Positions 18,878 to 28,398 of a stretch of 64,000 nucleotides of DNA are shown piece by piece. The stretch is taken from positions 62,001-126,000 of the forward strand of contig CAJAIK010000094.1 in the NCBI GenBank assembly GCA_903939765.1. Direction: 5' to 3'. The translations under genes and the position numbers were made by a program. Numbering within the stretch: position 1 is the stretch's first letter; each line of letters begins with the position of its first letter. Source of the stretch: an uncultured Chlorobiaceae bacterium. Its GTDB lineage: Bacteria; Bacteroidota; Chlorobiia; Chlorobiales; Chlorobiaceae. Below the pieces are notes generated by a model. The model was not told where the DNA came from. It did not search any database and saw only the letters and a list, made by a program, of their open reading frames with translations.

Positions 18878-19582
18878 ATGAAGGACGTCTCGCAAAATCC
18901 TGTAGTGATTATTCCCGGTGTGCTTTTCTGGGATACCCTGTACGATACGATGAAGGAGGTGCTTGCAGGTTATATTTCAAAAGAGCGGGTTGCCGTGGCA
19001 CCGGTGACGCTTGTTGACTGGATAGGGTTTCCTCTTTCGCCGGAAAAATCAACAAACCGGGTGATGAAGGCTGTTGACCGTGCAGTCAGGGATATGGAGA
19101 AAAAGTTTCCTGACGAACCGGTAACGCTCGTGGCTCACAGTGGAGGGGGAACCGTTGCAATGATCTATCTTCTTGAAGAGTTATTTCAGGGAGATGTTTA
19201 TCATAGGGCGCGAAGGGTTTCGAAGCTGGTTACGCTTGGGACGCCCTTTCACACTTATGAGCACTATGCGAAGATAAAGACAGATTTTATATTCAGTCAT
19301 CTGCGAAAGGATTTTTTTGAGCGTTGCCGTGTTGTTTCTGTCGTCTGCGATAAGTATCATGGTAATGATCAGGGTAGTTTTGTAGAGAAAACGTGTTTCA
19401 AGTTTTACAAAAGCGTTCAGGAGAATGGTAAGGTATGGGGAGACGGGATTGTCCCGGCAGAAAGCTGTTTTCTTGAAGGTGCTGAAAATGTTACTATTGC
19501 AGATGCAGGACATCTTCCAACACCGCATACCAGATGGTATGGTACAAAAGAAGGGATAAAACAATGGATTCAATGGCTGTAA
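18878..19582 (+). CDS. Alpha/beta-hydrolase, triacylglycerol-lipase-like
   Basis: The 234-residue protein has the nucleophile elbow AHSGGG (Ser near residue 88), a likely acid in [10 protein letters not shown] and a likely catalytic His in [12 protein letters not shown], the order expected for an alpha/beta-hydrolase. The early [10 protein letters not shown] could form the oxyanion-hole strand. There is no signal peptide, so it is probably cytoplasmic. The substrate cannot be read. Its 3' end overlaps the start of the next gene by 19 bp, suggesting translational coupling. Confidence 0.8.
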   Translation: MKDVSQNPVVIIPGVLFWDTLYDTMKEVLAGYISKERVAVAPVTLVDWIGFPLSPEKSTNRVMKAVDRAVRDMEKKFPDEPVTLVAHSGGGTVAMIYLLEELFQGDVYHRARRVSKLVTLGTPFHTYEHYAKIKTDFIFSHLRKDFFERCRVVSVVCDKYHGNDQGSFVEKTCFKFYKSVQENGKVWGDGIVPAESCFLEGAENVTIADAGHLPTPHTRWYGTKEGIKQWIQWL

Positions 19583-20415
19583 GGGATAGTCGGCTCAGGA
19601 TTGCCGGGGTTGTTTTTTTTGCCGTTCTTCTGATGCTCTCTTCGTGTAATCCGGAGAAGCAAAAGACGGATCCACGGCAGGAGCATGTCGAGTCAATGAT
19701 GGCTATTCTTGCCCAGGTACAGAAAAATCTTGGACGGATTCAGCAGAAAGAGGCTGTTGTTGAACGGCTCTCTTCCGGGATTGAAGGCAAGGAGGCGACG
19801 AATGTTGAGCAGATCGGCAAGGATATCATGACGAGTATCCGTTTTATCGATTCATCTCTGGTGTCAAGCAAAAATCTTTTGCGGAAGCTTGAAGAGGAGA
19901 ATCGCTCATCATCCTATCGTGTTGAGTCTCTTGACCGGCTTGTCTCAGAGTTGAGAATTGCCATTAACACAAAGGACCAAGAGGTCACTGCGCTCAAGGG
20001 TCATGTCCAGAAACTGAACAATCAGGTCTCTTCACTTATTGCAACAGTTGATGTGCTCGACGAGTATATTCAGGGTCAGGAGGGTCAGTATTATACAGCC
20101 TATTACATTTCAGGTACTTTCAACCAACTTGTTGCCAAGGGTATTCTTGTGCGGATTAATCCTCTTGAAAAACTCTTCGGCAGTGAGTATCGTCTTGCTT
20201 CTGACTTTAATGTGAATCTTTTTAAAAAGATTGATATTACGGAAACGAGGGATCTTTTTTTTGACAAGCCGCTGAAAAACCTGAAAATCATAACACCACA
20301 TACCGTCGGTTCATACGAACTTGCCGGTGGCAAAACCTCATCGTTGCTTCTTATTCGTGATGAGAACGCTTTCTGGCAGAAGTCTCGCTGCCTTGTGATT
20401 GTTCTTGAGGATTGA
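19564..20415 (+). CDS. Coiled-coil lipoprotein of unknown function
   Basis: ATG at 19564 is chosen because AAGGGA lies 7 nt upstream and because it gives an N-terminus with a lipoprotein signal: basic residues, a hydrophobic stretch and the lipobox MLSSC. The product is 283 aa. Residues from about 45 to 170 are rich in Glu, Gln, Lys and Leu with heptad character and probably form coiled coils. The C-terminal 110 residues look globular. It overlaps the hydrolase gene by 19 bp. An envelope role is inferred from the lipobox only. Confidence 0.75.
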   Translation: MDSMAVRDSRLRIAGVVFFAVLLMLSSCNPEKQKTDPRQEHVESMMAILAQVQKNLGRIQQKEAVVERLSSGIEGKEATNVEQIGKDIMTSIRFIDSSLVSSKNLLRKLEEENRSSSYRVESLDRLVSELRIAINTKDQEVTALKGHVQKLNNQVSSLIATVDVLDEYIQGQEGQYYTAYYISGTFNQLVAKGILVRINPLEKLFGSEYRLASDFNVNLFKKIDITETRDLFFDKPLKNLKIITPHTVGSYELAGGKTSSLLLIRDENAFWQKSRCLVIVLED

Positions 20416-20470
20416 GCAGGAAAAACAGGGACGATGAGTTATTTGTAAATTTTAACCAGATTCTTTTTTT

Positions 20471-21808
20471 GTGAAAATAACCATATTCGGTTCAGGTTAT
20501 GTCGGGCTCGTCACCGGAGCGTGTTTTGCGGAGGTCGGTAATGATGTTCTTTGTGTTGATATCGATCAGATGAAGATTGACAGTCTCAATGAAGGCAAGA
20601 TACCTATTCATGAGCCCGGTCTCGATGAAATCGTTGCTGAAAATATAAGGGAAGGGCGACTGCGCTTTACCTCAAATCTGCGCGAGGGAGTTGAATTTGG
20701 ACTTTACCAGTTTATTGCTGTAGGAACTCCTCCTGATGAAGATGGTTCCGCTGATTTGCGTCATGTACTCAGTGTTGCAGAAAGTATTGGCACCTTCATG
20801 CATGAGTACCGGATTGTAATCAACAAATCGACCGTGCCTGTCGGTACGGCTGACCTCGTAAGGGATAAAATCGGTTCGGTTCTGGCCAGCAGAAAAGCGG
20901 AGATTGATTTTGATGTGGTTTCAAATCCAGAGTTTCTCAAAGAGGGTGATGCGGTCAACGATTTCATGAAACCGGAACGAATTGTTGTCGGCGTCGATAA
21001 TCCGCGTACCAAAGAGCTTCTTCGTTTTCTTTACTCTCCCTTCAATCGCAGTCATGAGCGTTTTATCGCCATGGATGTTCGTTCGGCCGAACTGACCAAG
21101 TATGCTGCCAACGCCATGCTTGCAACAAAAATCAGTTTCATGAATGAGATCGCCAATATTGCCGAGCGGGTTGGTGCCGATGTTGAGGCTGTAAGAAGGG
21201 GCATAGGCTCTGATTCGCGGATTGGGTTTTCTTTTATTTATCCTGGGATAGGCTATGGCGGCTCCTGTTTTCCCAAGGATGTTCAGGCGCTCGAAAGAAC
21301 AGCACACAAACATGGTTATCATTCACGGATTCTCCAGGCTGTCGAGGCGGTCAATCATGACCAGAAAAGTACTCTGGTCAGAAAGATAAGGGGGCATTTT
21401 TCTGACGATATTGAGGGTCGCGTTTTTGCAATTTGGGGGCTCTCTTTCAAGCCGAATACCGACGATATGCGTGAAGCTCCGAGCCGCAGGGTTATTGATG
21501 AGCTTTTAAGTGGCGGCGCAAGGGTAAGAGTGTATGACCCGGTTGCCATGAATGAGGTCAGAAGAATTTATGGTGAAAGCGATGAAATCTTTTATGCCTC
21601 AAATCCGGAGGAAGCCATAAAAAGTTCAGACGCCCTTGTCGTGCTGACGGAGTGGCTGGTCTTTCGCAGTCCTGATTTTGAGATGATTAAACGTGATCTC
21701 TCTCATCCGGTCGTTTTTGATGGAAGAAATATTTACAGCCCTGATTTTATGGAGCAGTCGGGATTTACCTATTACTCCATAGGCCGGCCCCCACGGGGAG
21801 TTATCTGA
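20471..21808 (+). CDS. ugd: UDP-glucose 6-dehydrogenase
   Basis: This enzyme oxidises UDP-glucose to UDP-glucuronate with two NAD+, feeding surface polysaccharides. The start is GTG at 20471 ([14 protein letters not shown]). The 445-residue protein has the Rossmann motif [17 protein letters not shown], the central dimerisation domain, and the catalytic cysteine in [11 protein letters not shown] near residue 261. The C-terminal domain includes [12 protein letters not shown]. The close relative GDP-mannose dehydrogenase is less likely given the overall pattern. Its last 8 bp overlap the end of convergent thiD. Confidence 0.93.
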   Translation: MKITIFGSGYVGLVTGACFAEVGNDVLCVDIDQMKIDSLNEGKIPIHEPGLDEIVAENIREGRLRFTSNLREGVEFGLYQFIAVGTPPDEDGSADLRHVLSVAESIGTFMHEYRIVINKSTVPVGTADLVRDKIGSVLASRKAEIDFDVVSNPEFLKEGDAVNDFMKPERIVVGVDNPRTKELLRFLYSPFNRSHERFIAMDVRSAELTKYAANAMLATKISFMNEIANIAERVGADVEAVRRGIGSDSRIGFSFIYPGIGYGGSCFPKDVQALERTAHKHGYHSRILQAVEAVNHDQKSTLVRKIRGHFSDDIEGRVFAIWGLSFKPNTDDMREAPSRRVIDELLSGGARVRVYDPVAMNEVRRIYGESDEIFYASNPEEAIKSSDALVVLTEWLVFRSPDFEMIKRDLSHPVVFDGRNIYSPDFMEQSGFTYYSIGRPPRGVI

Positions 21809-22628
21809 GACCCTGTTCCCATTGCCTGCACTGGTGATGCAGTGGACCGTTTCCACTCCCGAGACGGTAAGCTGCACCTGCCAGCAGAGCTTCATTAAGA
21901 TAGTTTTTTGCCTTTTCCACAGCACTCTCCATTTTCTCTCCTCTGGCCATGAATGCCGCAATTGCCGATGAGAGGGTGCATCCGGTACCATGAGTGTTGT
22001 CGGTCGTGATTTTTTTTGAGCTGAACCAGTAAAAACGATTGTCATGCAGAAGGCAGTCGCAGCAGTTGTCATCCTCACTATGCCCTCCTTTTACAAGAAC
22101 TGAGGTCGCTCCGGTTTCAAACAGTTTCATCGCAGCCTTTTCTATGGATTCGCGAGTTGCCGGTACCTCTCTCATGCCCAGGAGCCGGGCGGTTTCCGGC
22201 AGATTAGGTGTAATAAGTGAGGCAAGGGGAAAGAGCTCTTTTTTCATGAGTCTGATTGCCTCTTCCGAAAGAAGGGAGATTCCTCCCGAAGAGGCGAGAA
22301 TGGTGTCGAGAACAACCGGGGGAGTGCCTTGCAATTCTTTCAGCAACGTGGCAACCGTTTTGATAATGCCGATGCTTCCAAGCATACCGATTTTTACCGC
22401 ATCAATCGGGATATCAGACGCAATGGTCCTGAATTGCTCACTCACACTGGCTTCGTTAACCGGGTATACGGCGTTGATTCCTTTTGTGTTTTGGGCGGTG
22501 AGGGCTGTTATGACTGACAAACCATAACACTCCAGTGCGGCAAATGTTTTGATATCTGCCTGAATTCCAGCTCCGCCGCTCCCGTCAGAGCCAGCAATGG
22601 TGAGAACCGTTGTGAATTTTTTTTTCAT
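21801..22628 (-). CDS. thiD: Hydroxymethylpyrimidine/phosphomethylpyrimidine kinase
   Basis: ThiD phosphorylates HMP and then HMP-P, giving the pyrimidine half of thiamin. The 275-residue ribokinase-fold protein has [20 protein letters not shown] at the N-terminus and the anion-hole/catalytic motif [16 protein letters not shown]. It is the last gene of a leftward tenI-like/thiE/thiD operon, overlapping thiE by 4 bp (ATGA). Confidence 0.95.
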   Translation of the reverse strand: MKKKFTTVLTIAGSDGSGGAGIQADIKTFAALECYGLSVITALTAQNTKGINAVYPVNEASVSEQFRTIASDIPIDAVKIGMLGSIGIIKTVATLLKELQGTPPVVLDTILASSGGISLLSEEAIRLMKKELFPLASLITPNLPETARLLGMREVPATRESIEKAAMKLFETGATSVLVKGGHSEDDNCCDCLLHDNRFYWFSSKKITTDNTHGTGCTLSSAIAAFMARGEKMESAVEKAKNYLNEALLAGAAYRLGSGNGPLHHQCRQWEQGLR

Positions 22629-23257
22629 GACCGGCTTCTGTTTATGGAAGAAAGAAGTTTTTGTGTGGCGAGGGCTGGGTCCTGCGCTCTGCTGATCGCC
22701 GAAATAACGGCAACCCCCGATGCGCCGCAGGAGATAAGCGATGCAGCGTTTTCATGGTTGATGCCTCCAATGGCAATAATCGGCAAAGAGAGAAGGGCCG
22801 TTGCTTGTCGGAGGGTTTCGGGGCCTAACGGAGAATAGTCCTTCTCTTTTGAAGAGGTCGGAAAGATATGGCCGAAGCCGATATAGTCGGCACCATCATT
22901 TTCTGCCTGCATCGCCTCATGGAGGGATGAGGCAGAAATTCCGATAATCCGATGCTCTCCGAGAAGTTGCCGCGCGGCTGCAATTGGCATATCCTGTTGC
23001 CCGAGGTGTACGCCGTCGGCTTTGCTCGCCATGGCAATGTCCACACGGTCGTTGATGATGCAGAGTGCGTGGTGTTCGTGGCAAAGTTTGCAAATTTCAA
23101 CAGCCCATAAAAAAAGCTGGTTCCCTGATGCATGTTTATGGCGGAGCTGGATTATGGCTGCTCCTCCCTTGAGGGCCTGCTTTGCAAGGGAGAGCGGGCA
23201 GAACGCCTCATCGGTTATGACGCAGAGAAATGGTGAGGAGGGCATCACAGGCGTCAT
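22625..23257 (-). CDS. thiE: Thiamine-phosphate synthase
   Basis: ThiE joins HMP-PP and thiazole phosphate to give thiamin phosphate. The 210-residue TIM-barrel has IQLRHK near residue 38, NDRVDIAMASKADGVHLGQQDM, and the loop GHIFPTSSKEKDYSPLGPETL with the pyrophosphate-binding residues, then AIGGIN. It overlaps thiD (4 bp) and the upstream paralogue (4 bp), so translation of the three genes is coupled. Confidence 0.94.
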   Translation of the reverse strand: MTPVMPSSPFLCVITDEAFCPLSLAKQALKGGAAIIQLRHKHASGNQLFLWAVEICKLCHEHHALCIINDRVDIAMASKADGVHLGQQDMPIAAARQLLGEHRIIGISASSLHEAMQAENDGADYIGFGHIFPTSSKEKDYSPLGPETLRQATALLSLPIIAIGGINHENAASLISCGASGVAVISAISRAQDPALATQKLLSSINRSRS

Positions 23258-23904
23258 GGATTAATATGGATATAAAGTTCTTCAATCGTTTCTGCAAATC
23301 GGGCAGTGTCATGAAAGAGGGAGAGTGCGGCGATTCCGTAGGCGCCTTTTGCCATGCAGAGCGGAGCGTTTTTTTGTGTTATACCGCCCAGTGCAAAGAC
23401 GGGAAGGGAGGTTGCCTGGCAGAGCTCACCAAGTTTTTCGAGACCCTGAGGTGGGCCGTATATTCTTTTTGAGGGGGTGTCAAATACCGGGCCGAAAAGT
23501 AAATAATCAGCACTGGCTTTTTCGGCAAGGTGCAAGGCGGATTGAGAATGAACACTGCATCCATAGATTAGTGTTGGAGCAATCGTTCTAAGCACTGTGG
23601 CTGAACAGGCGTTTTCCGGCAGATGCACTCCGTCAAGTCTGGCTGCAAGGGCAAGATCAACACGCTCATTAATCAGCAAAAGAGTGCCTTCGGGAAGCTC
23701 GATTTCGCGAGCTTTGAGGGCCAGCGTTAACAGTTCTTTTGCGTTGAGCTTTTTTTCCCGGATCTGTACCATGCAGGAATGAGAGCGGGGGAGGAGGGCA
23801 AGTTGCTTGAGAAGCAATGTGCCATTATCAGCACGTTCCTCTCCGCTGCTGATGAGACAGAGACGGGGAAGGAAAGCTTTTTTTTTTGTTCGATTATCAT
23901 TCAT
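23254..23904 (-). CDS. Thiamine-phosphate-synthase-like protein (TenI/ThiE family)
   Basis: This second member of the ThiE/TenI superfamily starts at ATG 23904 (MNDNRTKKKAFLP, 216 aa); a longer frame to 23961 is less likely. It retains the barrel landmarks MVQIREKKL, NERVDLALAARLDGVHLPE and FGPVFDTPSKRIYGPPQGL, then ALGGIT. The tandem arrangement with a bona fide thiE suggests either a TenI-type thiazole tautomerase or a second ThiE. The phosphate-loop sequence differs from its neighbour, favouring TenI, but by eye this is not decisive. Confidence 0.8.
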   Translation of the reverse strand: MNDNRTKKKAFLPRLCLISSGEERADNGTLLLKQLALLPRSHSCMVQIREKKLNAKELLTLALKAREIELPEGTLLLINERVDLALAARLDGVHLPENACSATVLRTIAPTLIYGCSVHSQSALHLAEKASADYLLFGPVFDTPSKRIYGPPQGLEKLGELCQATSLPVFALGGITQKNAPLCMAKGAYGIAALSLFHDTARFAETIEELYIHINP

Positions 23905-24085
23905 CTGTTTAAAATACTTTGATTTGTGATGGACTATAAATAATATTAACGGTAATACCAACTAACAGGTTTTCCTGTGTTTGCCGTTCGTGTCACCATC
24001 TTGTTCTTGAGGCGTTTTTCCTGAAACCATTGCTTCAGAATAGCCTGCAGCAACAGCTTCCGTAACTCCCAAATCTCTTTTATTA

Positions 24086-24565
24086 ATGGGCATCATCGAA
24101 GAAAAAATCACTCGGATCGGTTTCATTTTGCCGCAGTTGCCAACCGCAGCAGGGCTTTATTCTCCTGCTATCCGGAGTGGAAATCTGGTCTATACATCAG
24201 GTCAACTTCCTCTTCTTGACGGGAAACTGGTTGAGCCGGGCGGGATGGGCAAGGTTAATGAGGAGTGTAAAGAGGATGCTGCCAACGCGTCAAAAGTTGC
24301 AATACTCAATGCGCTTTCGGCAATTAAATCGGTGACGGGAACACTTGACAGTATTGAGCGAATTGTCAAACTTACCCTTTATGTCGCCAGTGAACAGGAC
24401 TTTTCGAGCCAGCATATTGTTGCTAACGGGGCGTCGTCATTGCTGCATAAAATTTTCGGGGAGCGGGGAAGTCATGCAAGAAGTGCTGTGGGTGTTGCGG
24501 GATTACCACTCAATGCAAGTCTTGAGATTGAGCTTATTGCCCAGTGTAAATTCCCTGTTATATAG
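24086..24565 (+). CDS. RidA/YjgF/YER057c/UK114 family protein, long form
   Basis: The 159-residue protein belongs to the RidA superfamily, the subgroup of about 150 residues with an N-terminal extension (YSPAIRSGNLVYTSGQLPLLDGKLV, then RIVKLTLYVASEQDF, then HARSAVGVAGLPLNASLEIELIA). Canonical RidA hydrolyses reactive imines or enamines. The residue aligning with the catalytic Arg105 of RidA is probably the Arg of HARSAVG, but whether this subgroup is active is not established. It stands alone and is followed by a long hairpin. Confidence 0.88.
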   Translation: MGIIEEKITRIGFILPQLPTAAGLYSPAIRSGNLVYTSGQLPLLDGKLVEPGGMGKVNEECKEDAANASKVAILNALSAIKSVTGTLDSIERIVKLTLYVASEQDFSSQHIVANGASSLLHKIFGERGSHARSAVGVAGLPLNASLEIELIAQCKFPVI

Positions 24566-24658
24566 GGGTATCGGCAAAGTTTACTGTTACTGATTATTAT
24601 TTTAATACTGCAATATACCAGCCTCCAATCACAACCGCCAGTCCATAAGAATATCTTA

Positions 24659-24700
24659 TCTCATGATGATTTGTTGATAACAAATCATCATGAGATGTTT
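24659..24700 (+). terminator. Long AT-rich hairpin, probable terminator of the RidA-like gene
   Basis: A perfect 17-bp stem (24659-24675 with 24679-24695) closes a 3-nt GAT loop and is followed by TGTTTTTATTTG. It starts about 94 bp after the RidA-like stop. The stem is AT-rich, so termination is plausible but not certain; it could also be a protein-binding or repeat element. Confidence 0.55.
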
Positions 24701-25337
24701 TTATTTGTAATAAATAACTTTTGTTATTGTTATGTTTTTTTTGTTGAAAAGTAGTCCCATTTTTTGTGGAAAGATCGGCCTTTTATTTTTTTATTTCTGT
24801 TATAAATTTTATTTTTATATGCTAATGTTTTGTTTAATAGAAACAATATAATTTGTTTTAATTGAATCACTTATATTATCTTTATTGACAAAAACTTTAA
24901 CTTGTTAATTATTTTTTTATAATGATTTTTCATTTATTTGTTTTTGGTTTTTATGCAATATCTTTGTTGTGTTTCGTATGCGATATTGTATCTGTTGTTA
25001 TTGTTTTTATCTTCATTATTTTTTTAAATGCATTGGTATTTATGTTGGTATTTGCTGCGATCAGGTGCGTTGTTCTTTTGTGGTAATACTTTTTTTAAAT
25101 TTCTTTTTTGTTGGTGATAATATCGATGCTGATGTTATTTCTTTTTTGTTTATAGTGTTTGCTCCGGGATATTGTTTATTTGTTTAAAGGGTGGCAGCTT
25201 CTCTGGTGTTGTGACGTTGCCGGGTAGTGTGGTTTGTTGATTGTGCAATGTTTTTTTGTGATTTGGATTTGTGATCGGTAAACTGTAACTCACAGAAATA
25301 ATCAGGCCCATTCTCTTTTGCTCTTAACAATCCCTTT
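24701..25337. other. T-rich intergenic island without a supported gene
   Basis: The plus strand is strikingly rich in T over some 500 bp, unlike the rest of the window. A 72-codon frame (24969-25187) and a 24-codon frame (24953-25027) encode mainly Phe, Leu, Cys and Ile, which is what this composition would give by chance. No ribosome site supports either. TTGACA and TATAAT hexamers occur near 24885-24925 but about 27 bp apart, too far for a standard promoter. The promoter of the S41 protease gene must be at the right end. Confidence 0.5.
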
Positions 25338-26987
25338 ATGTCCCGTGTATTGATCATCGTTATCGTGTTCGTTTGTGGAGCTATTGCAGGCTGGAGTTTC
25401 AGTGGAGGGCGGCAGAACGGCGGTTCCCGGTCACAGAATAAAATCATTGAGGCCTATGGTTTGATGAAGGATTTCTATGTTGATGAAGTTAATGGTGACA
25501 GTCTTGCGGCGGCAGGTATCCAGGGTATGGCAGAGCATCTGGATCCTCATACGGTTTATCTGGAACCGGAAAAGGTATCCTATTCGCAGGCAGAGTTTGA
25601 CGGTAATTTTGATGGCATTGGTATAGAGTTTGATGTTATTAACGATACGCTGTTTGTCGTAACTCCCCTTTCGGGAGGGCCGAGCGCAGCAGTTGGAATT
25701 TCATCCGGTGATCGAATCCTCGCCATTGACTCTGTTTCAGCGATTGGAATTACACAGCAGGAGGTGCTCAGAAAACTGAGAGGAACCCGCGGGACCCGGG
25801 TGCAATTAAAAGTGCTCAGACCTCTCAGTGGAAAGTTGATTGACTTTCTGGTGACCAGGGGAAAGATATCGACGTCGAGTATTGATGCTGCTTTCATGAT
25901 TGATCATCGTGTGGGGTATATTCGATTGAGTCGTTTTATTGCAACGACGGCTGATGAATTCCGCAAGGCTCTTGCTTTGTTGAAAGGGCAGGGTATGGTT
26001 CGGCTTGTGATTGATTTGCGGGGAAATCCGGGAGGGTTTCTTGAACAGGCTGTGGCGGTTGCAGATGAATTCCTCGCTAAAGGGCAGTTGATTGTCTACA
26101 CGAAAAGCCGCCATGGAGGTGCTGAGGATTTGCGTTACACGGCAAGGTCTGGTGGCAGTTATGAAAAAGGTGATCTGATTGTGCTGGTCGACAAGGGAAG
26201 TGCATCAGCATCAGAAATTCTTGCTGGAGCACTGCAGGACAATGGGAGGGCTCTTGTTGTCGGTGAGCTCTCTTTCGGTAAAGGTCTGGTGCAGCGTCAA
26301 CTTCCGTTTGCTGATGGTTCAGCTCTTCGCATGACCATATCAAGGTATTATACTCCTTCGGGTCGACAGATTCAGCGTGTTTATCGAAAGGGTATTGCAG
26401 GGCGTGAACATTATTTTCAGGATGCGATGACAGAGGTTCGCCCGTGGAAACTCTTCACTCGTCCTGATAGTTTATTGTACTTGCGGAACGATGAGGTTTC
26501 TGTGTACAATACGGCTTCATTGCCGCGACAGGTAGCAGCTCTGACCCTGAAGAAAACAAAGGTGCAAAGCAAGCTGGCTGAACTGAAAGATGCAGGAGGC
26601 ATTATTCCTGATTTTTGGGTGACCTCGAAGAGCTATTCGGATTTTTATCAGAAACTCTCTCAGTCAGGCTCTTTTGATGACATAGCGAGAAAGCTTCTTG
26701 ATAATCCTCGAAGCTTGACTCAGCTTTACCGTAATTCGCTTGAGCGCTTCATTGCCGATTATTCTGAAGAGAGTCATTTTGAAGCTCTTGTTATCAAGAC
26801 CTGCAGGGAAAATAAGATTGACTTTGATCGGGTTGGTTTTATCCGGGATAGAAAATACATTGTACGAGCGGTAAAGTCGAAAATTGCTCATCAGCTTTTT
26901 GGTGCTGAGGGCCAGTTGAGGTTTTATGTGCTTCATGTTGATCCTGTCGTCAGGGTAGCCGAAACGGTGCCAATCAGAAGGCAGTGA
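25338..26987 (+). CDS. S41 family carboxy-terminal processing peptidase (CtpA type)
   Basis: This probable envelope Ser-Lys protease has 549 residues. An N-terminal hydrophobic segment (VLIIVIVFVCGAIAGW) serves as signal anchor. A PDZ domain lies near 85-165 (GIGIEFDVINDTLFVV, GDRILAIDSVSA). The peptidase core includes LVIDLRGNPGGFLEQA and the catalytic serine region VDKGSASASEILAGALQD with the lysine in SFGKGLVQ. The C-terminal 200 residues are extra compared with minimal CtpA. It is distinct from the two longer S41 paralogues at the right end of the window. Confidence 0.92.
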   Translation: MSRVLIIVIVFVCGAIAGWSFSGGRQNGGSRSQNKIIEAYGLMKDFYVDEVNGDSLAAAGIQGMAEHLDPHTVYLEPEKVSYSQAEFDGNFDGIGIEFDVINDTLFVVTPLSGGPSAAVGISSGDRILAIDSVSAIGITQQEVLRKLRGTRGTRVQLKVLRPLSGKLIDFLVTRGKISTSSIDAAFMIDHRVGYIRLSRFIATTADEFRKALALLKGQGMVRLVIDLRGNPGGFLEQAVAVADEFLAKGQLIVYTKSRHGGAEDLRYTARSGGSYEKGDLIVLVDKGSASASEILAGALQDNGRALVVGELSFGKGLVQRQLPFADGSALRMTISRYYTPSGRQIQRVYRKGIAGREHYFQDAMTEVRPWKLFTRPDSLLYLRNDEVSVYNTASLPRQVAALTLKKTKVQSKLAELKDAGGIIPDFWVTSKSYSDFYQKLSQSGSFDDIARKLLDNPRSLTQLYRNSLERFIADYSEESHFEALVIKTCRENKIDFDRVGFIRDRKYIVRAVKSKIAHQLFGAEGQLRFYVLHVDPVVRVAETVPIRRQ

Positions 26988-27051
26988 ATGAACAGGGATG
27001 GGAATGTGAGGTGAGCTGGCTGTTTTTTTTAATCGTTTAAATCTTTTTTTT

Positions 27052-27708
27052 ATGTCGATACTTGAAAAAATCAATGATGCGACCTGTACGTTACGACTGA
27101 AAAATGAATGGCTTAAAATATTTACCTGTCCGGTTCCAAGTTCTGATTTTCTCTCGTTTGTTACCATTGCGACCATTGATGCGCCCCAGCATGCGGTTTT
27201 GAGTCTTTTATATGATATCGAAGTTGCTACCGAGTGGGTCTGGAAAACCAGAGAGATGCGTCTGCTGCAGGAGTTGAGCGAAGATGAGGGGCGGATTGTT
27301 TATCAGCTTGTCAGTGCTCCATGGCCTGTTTCTGACCGCGAAATCATAACCCGGTCGCAGGGGTATATGGATCCCGAAACATCTGAAGTGTTTATCAAGC
27401 TTGAGTGTGTGGCGGATTATCTGCCCAAAAACGATAAATATGTCCGCGTTCCTGAACTTCAGGGAGGGTGGAACATTATTCCTCTTTCAGAGAATCAGTG
27501 CCGGGTTGTTTTTCGCCTTCATATCGAACCGGGCGGAGAGATTCCATCCTGGCTTGCCAATATCGCAGTTATTGATACACCCTACCACACCATGGTCAAC
27601 TTACGCGAAATGGTGAAGAAGGAAAAGTACATGACACCAGTCGATGCTCCGTTCAATAAATCCGCAAAAGATGTTATACAGCATTATGAAAAATTTATAA
27701 CAGAGTGA
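27052..27708 (+). CDS. START-domain (SRPBCC superfamily) protein 1
   Basis: The 218-residue soluble protein shows the START/Bet v1-like pattern: a central segment with [24 protein letters not shown], the [16 protein letters not shown] strand pair, then [24 protein letters not shown] and a C-terminal helix ([13 protein letters not shown]). START domains bind a lipid or other hydrophobic ligand in a helix-gripped cavity. No signal peptide is visible. A paralogue follows 51 bp downstream. The ligand is unknown. Confidence 0.8.
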   Translation: MSILEKINDATCTLRLKNEWLKIFTCPVPSSDFLSFVTIATIDAPQHAVLSLLYDIEVATEWVWKTREMRLLQELSEDEGRIVYQLVSAPWPVSDREIITRSQGYMDPETSEVFIKLECVADYLPKNDKYVRVPELQGGWNIIPLSENQCRVVFRLHIEPGGEIPSWLANIAVIDTPYHTMVNLREMVKKEKYMTPVDAPFNKSAKDVIQHYEKFITE

Positions 27709-27759
27709 TTTGTTGGTGTTTTGTGGCAGTATCGTCAATAATATTACAAAAGAGAGAGT

Positions 27760-28398
27760 ATGGATATCGCAATGATTCTTCAGGGGAATTGGGATTTTCG
27801 CGTTGAGCATAAGGGAATCAAAATATATTCTTCGCGGGTAAGCGGTTCTGATGTTTGCGGTTTCAGGGGGGAGACAGAAGTACCGGTATCGTTAAAAAAG
27901 CTGATAAGCCTTTTTCACGATATGGCAAATTATCCCCGATGGGTTCATCAGCTTGCCGATATGGATATCCTTGAAAAAACTGATGGAGTCGAGTATGTTA
28001 TGCGCCAGATTATCAATACTCCATGGCCATTGCAAAAGAGAGAGATTATTCTGCGTACGGGGCTTGTATCGGCAGGAGATAATGCCATAGGGGTTACCAT
28101 GAAAGGGGAACCGGATTATCTGCCGGATAATCCGAAGTACCATCGGGTGCGTCACTCAATGGGTATGTGGGTATTTACCCCGACCGGTCACGGAACGATT
28201 CACACCTCTTTTGTGATGCATGTTGATCCCGGAAAGGATGTGCCTGCTCCGGTCAGTAATGCGGGTATGTTTGAGGTTCCATTTTATTCGCTGAACAATA
28301 TGAGGAATCTGGTGATGAACAGCTCATACAACCCGCCCTATCCGGAGGAAATAGAGGAGCATATCTCTATAGTTGAAGATGTTCCTGATAAGCCTTGA
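27760..28398 (+). CDS. START-domain (SRPBCC superfamily) protein 2
   Basis: The 212-residue paralogue of the preceding protein shares the layout: NYPRWVHQLADMDILEKTDG, NTPWPLQKREIILRTG, MWVFTPTGHGTIHTSFVMHVDPG and EVPFYSLNNMRNLV. The two probably arose by tandem duplication and are likely cotranscribed. Its 3' end overlaps convergent rfaE1 by 32 bp, so no terminator separates the two transcripts. Confidence 0.8.
   Translation: MDIAMILQGNWDFRVEHKGIKIYSSRVSGSDVCGFRGETEVPVSLKKLISLFHDMANYPRWVHQLADMDILEKTDGVEYVMRQIINTPWPLQKREIILRTGLVSAGDNAIGVTMKGEPDYLPDNPKYHRVRHSMGMWVFTPTGHGTIHTSFVMHVDPGKDVPAPVSNAGMFEVPFYSLNNMRNLVMNSSYNPPYPEEIEEHISIVEDVPDKP

Noticed and set aside
23905..24085. TPP riboswitch upstream of the thiamin operon
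   Set aside because: The thi-box core sequences (CUGAGA and the ACCUGAUC-type block) are not seen on the minus strand in this short leader.
24885..24925. Consensus-like promoter TTGACA ... TATAAT
   Set aside because: Spacing is about 27 bp rather than 16-18 bp, and -35/-10 consensus in this phylum may differ.
24969..25187. 72-codon frame in the T-rich island
   Set aside because: Composed almost only of Phe, Cys, Ile, Val and Tyr as expected from T-rich DNA; no ribosome site; no recognisable family.
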